A stretch of DNA of 8,230 bases from Planctomycetota bacterium (GTDB lineage: Bacteria > Planctomycetota > UBA1135): contig JACNJP010000241.1 in the NCBI GenBank assembly GCA_014382465.1, positions 1-8,230 on the forward strand. The letters are read 5' to 3'. Position numbers and translations under genes: made by a program. Below the pieces are notes generated by a model. That model made no database searches. It had not been told where the DNA came from and saw nothing but the letters and a program-made list of their open reading frames with translations. Positions 1 through 5,498 of this stretch are shown here, piece by piece. Position 1 is the first letter of the stretch. Each line of letters opens with the position of its first letter.

Positions 1-1229
1 GAGTCCACCACGGAGTCGAAGGGCATCGCCGCCGCCTGATAGGCCGTCAGCGTGCTCTGGAAGGACTGCTCGCTCTTGGCGACCAGCCCGTCCCGGTAGA
101 GCGTCACGCGACGCTGGGCGTCGCGGTAGCGGTAGAGGGCCATCTCCAGCTCGGCGTTGAGGCGCAGCTGGAGGTCCTCCCTCTGGGCGAGGACGGCGGC
201 CTCGCGAGCGCGGGCGCGGGACAGCCCGGCGTCGAGCCGTCCGCGACGGACCGGCAGGTCGATCCCCACCACGAGGGCCAGGGCGTCCTGGCCGGAGTCC
301 GGCACGCCGGCCATCGGGGAGTCGCCGATCCAGGTCCAGTCGGCGCCGAGGCTGAATCCGGGGTAGAAGTCCTTCTCGGCCAGGACGATGCCGTGGCGCG
401 CGGCCTCGGCGCGGGCATCCAGGGCGCGGAGCTCCGGACTGGACCGCGCCATGCCGGCGGCGAGGTCCGCCGGCAGGGACGCCGGAGCCGGCGACAGGCC
501 GTCGGGCCAAGCCAGCAGGCTGCCCACCGGGCGCCCCAGCGCGGCGTTGAGGCGCTCCACCAGGGGCCGCTTGAGATCCCGGAGGGTGCTGAGCTGGTCC
601 TCGACCTGTCCCAGCTCGACCTGGGCCCGGATCAGGTCCGCGTGCTCGCCCCGGGCGGTCTCATAGCGGCTGCGGGAGACCGCCTCGAGGTGGCGCAGCA
701 ACTCCTGATGGCCCTCGGTCACGGCCACCGCCCGCTCCAGGTAATGCAGCTCGAACCAGGAGTCGGCCAGGGATTGGCGCAAGCGCGTGCGCGCGGCCTC
801 GAAGTCCTCGCGGGCCGCCTCCGAGGCCGCGAAGGCCTGATCGCCGGCCGCCTGAAGGCTGCCGAACCACGGGAAGGCCTGGGACAGGCCGATCCGGCCC
901 TGCATCGGGCCGACGCGGGTCTCGACCTGCGACAGGTAGCCGGCCAGGCTGAGCCGGGGATCGGGCAGCGAGGTGGCGAGGGGGACCGACTCCATCTCGG
1001 CCCGCCAGCGATGGAAGGCTGCCCGCAGTCCGGGGTTGCCGCGCTGGGCGGCCGCCCAGAGCTCGGCGAGATCGGGGGAGCCGCTGAGCTCGGGCGCGGC
1101 GGAGGGCGGCAGGAAGCGGGCTTCCTGGGCGCGCCAGTCGTCGCGCCGGTCGCCGAAGGCGGCGGGCGGAGGGGCGCTACAGCCGGCGGCGAGCAGCAGC
1201 GCGCCGGCGAGCAAAAGGGTGCGGTCCAT
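1..1229 (-). CDS. TolC-family outer-membrane efflux lipoprotein (3' end outside window)
   Basis: Outer-membrane channel component of a tripartite efflux pump, expected to dock with a periplasmic adaptor and an inner-membrane (RND-type) transporter. About 409 codons are visible with no stop before position 1, so the C-terminus is missing. The start ATG has AGGA six bases upstream (1236-1239). Residues 1-17 form a lipoprotein signal ending in the lipobox LAAGC, with Cys17 the lipidation site. Two outer-membrane efflux repeats follow, roughly residues 55-235 and 255-409. They are rich in Ala, Leu, Arg, Gln and Glu, as expected of the helical barrel, and carry the family-like segments SQAFPWFG (116-123), the GEHADLIRAQVELG region (about 194-207) and KDFYPGFSLG (286-295). 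The FPWFG motif recalls CusC/CzcC-type metal efflux proteins, but the substrate cannot be read from the sequence. The gene lies 89 bp downstream of a small Cys-rich secreted protein on the same strand, and adaptor and pump genes would be expected beyond position 1. Confidence 0.9.
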   Translation of the reverse strand, partial: MDRTLLLAGALLLAAGCSAPPPAAFGDRRDDWRAQEARFLPPSAAPELSGSPDLAELWAAAQRGNPGLRAAFHRWRAEMESVPLATSLPDPRLSLAGYLSQVETRVGPMQGRIGLSQAFPWFGSLQAAGDQAFAASEAAREDFEAARTRLRQSLADSWFELHYLERAVAVTEGHQELLRHLEAVSRSRYETARGEHADLIRAQVELGQVEDQLSTLRDLKRPLVERLNAALGRPVGSLLAWPDGLSPAPASLPADLAAGMARSSPELRALDARAEAARHGIVLAEKDFYPGFSLGADWTWIGDSPMAGVPDSGQDALALVVGIDLPVRRGRLDAGLSRARAREAAVLAQREDLQLRLNAELEMALYRYRDAQRRVTLYRDGLVAKSEQSFQSTLTAYQAAAMPFDSVVD

Positions 1230-1235
1230 GGTGTT

Positions 1236-1239
1236 TCCT
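1236..1239 (-). promoter_or_regulatory. Ribosome binding site of the TolC-like gene
   Basis: AGGA on the minus strand, six bases before the ATG at 1229. It is one of the few clear Shine-Dalgarno sites in the window and supports the lipoprotein start. Confidence 0.6.
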
Positions 1240-1281
1240 ATGCACGATCAATCAGGATCCGGTTCGGGAGGAACGTCGGAA

Positions 1282-1309
1282 CGGTCCGGTACCGTCGGGG
1301 TCCGGACCG
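1282..1309. repeat. Perfect 8-bp inverted repeat in the intercistronic gap
   Basis: CGGTCCGG (1282-1289) and its exact reverse complement CCGGACCG (1302-1309) flank a 12-nt loop. The repeat sits in the 89-bp gap between the Cys-rich gene (stop at 1319) and the TolC-like gene (start at 1229). In the minus-strand mRNA it would fold into a stable all-paired stem. No U-run follows, so it is not a classic intrinsic terminator. It could be an attenuator, an mRNA-processing or stability stem, or a protein-binding site. Confidence 0.5.
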
Positions 1310-1318
1310 GAAGATCGA

Positions 1319-1690
1319 TCAGCAGAGGAAGGCCGCGTGAAGCAGGAACAGCGGCCGTGGCGGCGGCCGCGGTTCGGCGGCCGGGACCAGCCGAGGCCCC
1401 GCGGCCAACACCGGCAGCTCCGGCGCGGCCTCGATCGGCATCGGCGTCAGCTCCGGAAGGACCGGGCCGGCGCTCTCGGCCCGCTCGGGGGCGGGCGGCA
1501 TGAAGGGCAGGTCGGAGGCGGGCCGGACTTCGCAGCAGCAGCCCTGGGACAAGGAGGGCAGCTCCGAAGCCGGCGGCGCTTCACAGCCGCAGCAGTCCGT
1601 GTCGCAGACCGGGCTGGTCCAAAGGCTCGGCACGCCGCTCGGGAGCAGCAGCAGCACGACAGCCAGGAGGACGAGGAACCGGGTGGACAT
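1319..1690 (-). CDS. Small secreted Cys- and Pro-rich protein of unknown function
   Basis: I do not recognise a named family. The 123-residue product has a signal peptide or N-terminal membrane segment (about residues 1-22, Leu/Val-rich after Arg4). A cysteine-dense part follows: Cys29, Cys33, Cys34, Cys36, Cys51, Cys52 and Cys53. Residues 34-47 and 51-64 are an internal duplication of pattern CxCExxPAS[ED]LP with a 17-residue period. The rest is a Pro/Ala/Glu-rich, probably disordered stretch (65-112) ending in a hydrophobic tail, LFLLHAAFLC, with a C-terminal Cys. It lies 89 bp upstream of the TolC-like lipoprotein on the same strand and was probably the first gene of that transcript. The clustered cysteines suggest metal binding or disulphides in the periplasm; that is inference. 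No Shine-Dalgarno site is visible. A TAGGCT box at 1703-1708 would give a very short leader. Confidence 0.65.
   Translation of the reverse strand: MSTRFLVLLAVVLLLLPSGVPSLWTSPVCDTDCCGCEAPPASELPSLSQGCCCEVRPASDLPFMPPAPERAESAGPVLPELTPMPIEAAPELPVLAAGPRLVPAAEPRPPPRPLFLLHAAFLC
1505..1597 (-). repeat. 51-bp-period internal duplication in the Cys-rich gene
   Basis: Two degenerate copies, beginning on the plus strand at 1505 (GGGCAGGTCGGAGGCGGGCC) and at 1556 (GGGCAGCTCCGAAGCCGGCG), are offset by 51 bp, which is 17 codons. They encode the two CxCExxPAS[ED]LP units of the protein. The similarity is seen at both DNA and protein level. Confidence 0.6.
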
Positions 1691-1702
1691 GATCTCGGTC
1701 GA

Positions 1703-1708
1703 AGCCTA
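1703..1708 (-). promoter_or_regulatory. Possible -10 box of the Cys-rich/TolC transcript
   Basis: TAGGCT on the minus strand, 12 nt before the ATG at 1690. It fits TANNNT and would give a leader of only about 5 nt. No convincing -35 hexamer is seen, so the call is tentative. It is included because two other genes in the window carry clearer boxes of this kind. Confidence 0.3.
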
Positions 1709-1772
1709 CGTCATCAATCGGCCGGGTGGAAGCCAGAAATTGAACCGAGGGCTCCGGAGGGCTGTTCAGGGG

Positions 1773-1788
1773 CTCCCCGAGCGGGGAG
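1773..1788. repeat. 16-bp inverted repeat upstream of trmB
   Basis: CTCCCCG-AG-CGGGGAG is a perfect 7-bp inverted repeat with a 2-bp centre, lying 12 bp before the ATG at 1801 in the 110-bp divergent region. The right arm contains GGGGAG, the only candidate Shine-Dalgarno site for trmB, with a long spacing. A stem here could hide that site, or the palindrome could be an operator. Which of these applies is inference. Confidence 0.45.
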
Positions 1789-1800
1789 AATGCCGGATCC

Positions 1801-2775
1801 ATGCGATTCCGCCCTTCCGCGTTGTTTCGCTACGGCATCCCGGCCCACGAGTCCGAGCGCTTCCCGCTCGACTGGGAGCGCCTATTCGGCCGCCGGGCTC
1901 CGCTGGCGGTGGAGGTCGGCTTCGGCGGCGGCGAATACCTGGCGTGGTGGGCCGGCCAGCGCCCCGACTGGAATTTGGTGGGGCTTGAGCGGCCGCCGGA
2001 GTGCGTCGCCCGCGCAGCCAGGCTCCTCGAGCGGTCCGGCGCCGACCACGTCCGGCTGGTCCGCGGCGACGCCCGCTACCTGCTGCGGGAGCTGTTCGCC
2101 GCCGCTTCCCTCGAGCGCGTGCTGATGCAGTTCCCGATGCCCTGGCCCAAGGAGAAGCAGGCCAAGCACCGGGTCAGCAGCCCGGACTTCGCCGCCACCT
2201 TGGCGATGGTCCTGCGGCCCGGCGGCTGCTTCGAGCTCGTCACCGACCAGGACTGGTACGCCACCGAGTCGCATGACTTCCTCTCCGGCGACGGCCGCTT
2301 CGAGCTGTCGGCGCTGGAGCGCGAGCCCGAGCGCGAGTTCCGCACCCGCTACGAGCAGAAGTGGCTGGAGCAGGGCCGCAGCATCTACCGTCTCCGCGCC
2401 CGCCTGCTCGAGGGCGGCGCGACCCGACGCATCATCCAGGAGGAGCCCTTGCACTGCACCCACCTCGACTCGACCCTCACCGAGGCGGCCGTCGCCGCCC
2501 TCGCCGGCCGCCGCTTCACCGCCCCCGGCGTGGTGGCCGAGGTGAAGGAGTCCTTCCGCGCCGAGGGCTCCTGGCTGCTCAAGGTGGTGAGCGCCGACGA
2601 CGCCTTCTCGCAGATCTTCTACCTCCGGCTGGTCTCGAAGCCGGACGGCAGCAGCCTGGTGAAGGTCGAGCCCCAGCCGCGGCCCTATCCCACGGCGGCG
2701 GTGCGCTTCGTCGTCGAGTCGGTGGCCGCCGCGCTGCGGGACAGCCTGGCCCCGGGCGCGGACCTCAGCGCCTGA
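1801..2775 (+). CDS. trmB: TrmB-like tRNA (guanine-N7)-methyltransferase with C-terminal extension
   Basis: SAM-dependent methyltransferase homologous to TrmB, which makes m7G46 in tRNA variable loops. The SAM-binding motif EVGFGGGE lies at residues 38-45, the acidic end of strand 2 at GLER (61-64), and the TrmB signature QFPMPWPKEKQAKHRV at 110-125. TDQDWY (148-153) and FRTRYE (180-185) match the later conserved blocks, keeping Asp149, Thr182 and Glu185. Aligned by motif with E. coli TrmB, however, the catalytic Asp144 becomes Met113, His151 becomes Gln120 and Arg154 becomes His123. The protein has 324 residues against about 240 in E. coli; residues 212-324 form an extra domain. A C-terminal extension is known in Aquifex-type TrmB. 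The ATG start is the only one available, because an in-frame TGA lies at 1741 with no ATG, GTG or TTG in between. The gene is divergent from the Cys-rich gene, and its 3' end overlaps the next gene by 11 bp. Activity on tRNA is uncertain. Confidence 0.82.
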   Translation: MRFRPSALFRYGIPAHESERFPLDWERLFGRRAPLAVEVGFGGGEYLAWWAGQRPDWNLVGLERPPECVARAARLLERSGADHVRLVRGDARYLLRELFAAASLERVLMQFPMPWPKEKQAKHRVSSPDFAATLAMVLRPGGCFELVTDQDWYATESHDFLSGDGRFELSALEREPEREFRTRYEQKWLEQGRSIYRLRARLLEGGATRRIIQEEPLHCTHLDSTLTEAAVAALAGRRFTAPGVVAEVKESFRAEGSWLLKVVSADDAFSQIFYLRLVSKPDGSSLVKVEPQPRPYPTAAVRFVVESVAAALRDSLAPGADLSA

Positions 2776-4147
2776 AGACCTGGACGAAGATCACGTTGTC
2801 GCTGCTGGACAGGCTCTCGCCCTCGTAGCTGACCGGGATCAGCCGCGAGCCGGCGGTGCCGGGAGCGCCGATCTCGAGCAGGTCCACCGCCGGACGCCAG
2901 GCCCAGTTCACCGGGGTGGGGAGCCGGCGCTCGGAGCGGGGCGGCATGGCGCTGAAGGCGACGATGCTGGTGGCGAGGGTGTACCAGCGCGAGCAGACCA
3001 CGGTGCGGAACCCGGACGAGTGGATCGGCACCGGAAGCGCGTGGTCGCGGTTGGACAGGTTCGGGAACGGGAAGCCGGTGAGGGTCACCGCGCCCGGCCC
3101 GGCGCCGCCGAAGAACTCGAGCTCGGCATAGCGGACGTCGAGGTCGGCGAACAGGTTCAGCCCCTGCTCGATCCAGGTCAGGCTGACCGAGTTGGTCAGG
3201 TCGGTGCGGGAGGTGGCCAGGTTGGGGCGGCGCTCCCAGTGCTCGAGGAAGATGCCGTCGTAGACCTCGCGCTCGAGCTCGGTCCAAACGCCGCCCAGCT
3301 CGGAGACCCGGAGGACCGTGATGTGGCCCTCGTCGGACAGCAGGCCGTTGTGGACCGCCAGCTCGTAGGTCTCGTAAGCAATCACCAAGTGGCCGAAGTC
3401 GTCCTCCACCACGTCCGGGACCACCCGGCCGCCGGCCGGACCGAAGGCGGTGTTGTCCACCGGCACTGCGGTCGAGAGCGCGGTGATCGGCCCAATCACC
3501 GGCGGCGAGACGCTGAAGTCGATGGTGGTGGCGCGCAGCTCGTACTCACGCAGGGCGGCTTGGGCGAAGGTCTCGTGGGCGTAGACCACCGCCGCGACGC
3601 CCGGGGAGGCCTCGCGGGCGCACAGGTCGGGCATCACCCCGGCGTCCCCGCCGACCAGGAGGGGATCGACCACCCAGCCGATCCCGGGGAGCGGGGCATC
3701 CACCACCGCCGGCCCGGCCGGCGGCACCATCACCAAGGCCGCCTCGAGCTGGGACCAGCCGGTGGCGGGCTCGTTGCGCGGCCAGCACACCAGGAAATCG
3801 GTGCCGAGGGCGACCACGTCCGGCTTGACGCACTCCTCGCCGGTGCTGAACACCGCGTGGGACGGGTCGCCGAGGAGCAGGACGTCGGCCGGCTGCGGCC
3901 GGTCCCAGGTGAGGCCGGTGCTCCTTCGCAGGAGCAGGCCCTCGACCTGGTGGGGGCCGGCGTAGACGGTCTGGCAGTGCCAGGCGACGAAGATGTCGCC
4001 GTTGGAGTTGACGGCGACGGTGGAGTGGTCAGCGTTGCCGTTGCCCAGCCGGGGGAGCTCCACGACGTCCTGGAGCAGGACCGAACCCTGGCCCCAGGCA
4101 CCGCAGGTCAAGGCCAGGGCCGCGAAGGGAGGGAGGAGGTGGCGCAT
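2765..4147 (-). CDS. Exported protein with sialidase/BNR-like repeats, probable beta-propeller
   Basis: A 460-residue protein with a signal peptide (residues 1 to about 20, hydrophobic PPFAALALTCGA then AWGQG). The mature part shows a recurring pattern of Pro-Asp or equivalent, a variable turn, then a hydrophobic strand ending in a Trp/Tyr-containing segment. Copies lie near residues 40-57 (HSTVAVNSNGDIFVAW), 107-123 (KPDVVALGTDFLVCW), 171-190 (MPDLCA...VVYA), 242-260 (VPDVVEDDFGHLVIAYET), 307-326 (RPNLATS...LTWIE) and, weaker, 376-388. The period is about 64-71 residues, as expected for six propeller blades. No catalytic sialidase residues or cell-surface anchor were identified, so the function is unknown; adhesion, glycan binding or an extracellular enzyme are all possible. 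The start ATG has no good Shine-Dalgarno site. The gene converges on trmB with overlapping stops and is divergent from the alkC-like gene. Confidence 0.75.
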   Translation of the reverse strand: MRHLLPPFAALALTCGAWGQGSVLLQDVVELPRLGNGNADHSTVAVNSNGDIFVAWHCQTVYAGPHQVEGLLLRRSTGLTWDRPQPADVLLLGDPSHAVFSTGEECVKPDVVALGTDFLVCWPRNEPATGWSQLEAALVMVPPAGPAVVDAPLPGIGWVVDPLLVGGDAGVMPDLCAREASPGVAAVVYAHETFAQAALREYELRATTIDFSVSPPVIGPITALSTAVPVDNTAFGPAGGRVVPDVVEDDFGHLVIAYETYELAVHNGLLSDEGHITVLRVSELGGVWTELEREVYDGIFLEHWERRPNLATSRTDLTNSVSLTWIEQGLNLFADLDVRYAELEFFGGAGPGAVTLTGFPFPNLSNRDHALPVPIHSSGFRTVVCSRWYTLATSIVAFSAMPPRSERRLPTPVNWAWRPAVDLLEIGAPGTAGSRLIPVSYEGESLSSSDNVIFVQVFRR

Positions 4148-4193
4148 CCAGGACGGAGGGCGGGTCGAGCCGCGCGAGGCGGGGAGTGAAGAA

Positions 4194-4199
4194 ATCCTA
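4194..4199 (-). promoter_or_regulatory. Possible -10 box of the exported propeller gene
   Basis: GGGTAGGAT on the minus strand (TAGGAT at 4194-4199) lies 46 nt before the ATG at 4147. It is the best TANNNT match in this direction within the 178-bp divergent region. No clear -35 element is seen. Confidence 0.25.
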
Positions 4200-4257
4200 C
4201 CCGGTGATCCCCGCCGAGGGCACCGATGTCCTGGTCCCAGCTTCCGGGATGAGCCCC

Positions 4258-4288
4258 GAATCCGCGCGTTTCCCGGCCGATTCCGCGC
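4258..4288. promoter_or_regulatory. Two direct repeats, 21 bp apart, upstream of the alkC-like promoter
   Basis: GAATCCGCGC (4258-4267) and GATTCCGCGC (4279-4288) match at 9 of 10 bases. They are spaced exactly 21 bp start to start, which is two helical turns. They lie about 26 bp and 47 bp upstream of the -10 box at 4314-4319, where an activator would bind. No recognisable -35 hexamer is present, which fits activator dependence. A regulator is inferred only. Confidence 0.4.
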
Positions 4289-4313
4289 TGATCGGTCCTC
4301 TGGGAGCCCTTGC

Positions 4314-4319
4314 TAGACT
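4314..4319 (+). promoter_or_regulatory. -10 box of a probable leaderless promoter for the alkC-like gene
   Basis: TGCTAGACT contains an extended -10 box, TAGACT, ending six bases before the GTG start at 4326. Transcription would begin on or next to the start codon itself. The closest purine-rich site (GGGAG, 4302-4306) is 19 bases from the start, too far for a Shine-Dalgarno site. The aminotransferase gene has the same arrangement. Confidence 0.6.
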
Positions 4320-4325
4320 GGCCCC

Positions 4326-5498
4326 GTGCCCGGCAAGCTGCGCCGTCGGCGGGGCGGAGAGGGTCTGTCGCGCGAAACTCCGGAGAGCTCGGTCCTCCCG
4401 CTGCTGGAGGCCGCCTGTCTCGAGACGGGTGTGCCGCGGCCGTTGGCGCTCCAGCGCGAGCTGGTCGCCGCCGGCTACTGGGAGGCCACCCTGCTGGAGC
4501 AGTGGGGGCTGGTCTCGACCCTCCTCTCCGCCCACCTCGCCGAGGCCCCCGATCCGCTCGAAGCCCTGTTCCGGCTGTCGGGACAGGTCGACGCCAGGGT
4601 CCGCTTCTTCGTCCCGGCCGCCGCCGACGGTTTGCTCCAGGGCAGCCCGGAGGCCTCGCTCGGCTTCTACCGCCGGCTGGCGGCCGACCCGGACAAGCGG
4701 GTCGCCGAGGCGGTCCAGGCCTTCGGTCTCCGGCCGCTGGCCGAGCGGATGGGGCCGTCGATCGTCGGGCTGCTCCGCGCCTGGACCGACGACCCGTCCC
4801 CTTTCGTGCGCCGGGCGGCGGTCGAGGCCACCCGCCCGCGCGGGGTGTGGGTGCGGCACCTGCGCTGGTCGGTGGAGGACCCGGCGCTGCTCCTGCCGCT
4901 GCTGCGGCCGCTGCGGCGGGAACAGGACCGCTATCCGGCCAACGCCGTCGCCAACTGCCTCAACGACATCAGCCGGACCCGGCCGCAGCTCGCCCGCGAG
5001 GTCGTCCGAGGCTGGCTGGACGAGGAGCCCTGCGGCCCGCTGGTGGCCCACATGGCGGCCAAGGGGCTGCGGAGCCTGGTCAAGCAGGGCGACCCCCTTG
5101 CCCTCCGCCTGCTCGGCTTCGGGCGGCTCGAGGTCCAGGTGAACGCCCGCCTTTCCGGCGGGCCGCGGGTGCGGCCGAACCAGGCGCTCCAGTTCGAGCT
5201 CGAGGTGAGCAACCAGGGGCCGGCCGGCGAGGCCAAGCTGGTCTACGAGATCGAGACCCCGGGCCGCGTCGCCGGGCGGCCGCGGCGCAAGCGCTACCAG
5301 GGCCGGGTGCTGCGCCTGCCGGCCGGCGACCGCCTCAAGGTGCGCTGCCGCGAGCGGATCTTCGACACCCGGGCGGCGCCGCTGATCGACGGCGCCTGCC
5401 GGGCGCGGTTCTTCCTCAACGGCGAGGTGGCCGCCGAGCTGGCCTTCGAGTTGGCGCGGGGGACCGGGGCCGGCGGCGAGCTGTCCGCGGGCGGCTAG
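4326..5498 (+). CDS. AlkC-like HEAT-repeat DNA alkylation-repair protein with C-terminal Ig-like domain
   Basis: Member of the AlkC/AlkD superfamily of DNA glycosylases, which remove alkylated bases such as 3-methyladenine without base flipping. Residues 25-260 are helical HEAT-like repeats. They contain family blocks VRRAAVEATRPRGVW (161-175), ANAVANCLNDISRTRP (205-220) and KGLRSLVKQGDPLALRLLGF (246-265). Residues about 267-377 form a beta-rich Ig-like domain (ELEVSNQG, then KRYQGRVLRLPAGDRL), as in AlkC proteins, where it contacts DNA. Trp175 and Asp214 are 39 residues apart, the spacing I recall for the active-site Trp164 and Asp203 of Pseudomonas AlkC. The expected Glu, 43 residues before the Trp, is Ala132 here (AFGLRPL instead of an EFAIRPF-type block). 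The length, 390 residues, is close to the usual AlkC length. The start is GTG with no Shine-Dalgarno site and a -10 box six bases away, so a leaderless mRNA is likely. The Arg-rich N-terminus may help DNA binding. Catalytic activity is uncertain. Confidence 0.8.
   Translation: MPGKLRRRRGGEGLSRETPESSVLPLLEAACLETGVPRPLALQRELVAAGYWEATLLEQWGLVSTLLSAHLAEAPDPLEALFRLSGQVDARVRFFVPAAADGLLQGSPEASLGFYRRLAADPDKRVAEAVQAFGLRPLAERMGPSIVGLLRAWTDDPSPFVRRAAVEATRPRGVWVRHLRWSVEDPALLLPLLRPLRREQDRYPANAVANCLNDISRTRPQLAREVVRGWLDEEPCGPLVAHMAAKGLRSLVKQGDPLALRLLGFGRLEVQVNARLSGGPRVRPNQALQFELEVSNQGPAGEAKLVYEIETPGRVAGRPRRKRYQGRVLRLPAGDRLKVRCRERIFDTRAAPLIDGACRARFFLNGEVAAELAFELARGTGAGGELSAGG

Noticed and set aside
393..1340. 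A 315-codon plus-strand frame opposite the TolC-like gene
   Set aside because: Composition is typical of an antisense shadow and no domain is recognisable, while the minus strand encodes an unmistakable TolC-family protein.
3020..4189. A 389-codon plus-strand frame opposite the exported propeller protein
   Set aside because: The Gly/Asp/His/Val-rich product has no motif. The minus frame has a signal peptide and regular repeats.
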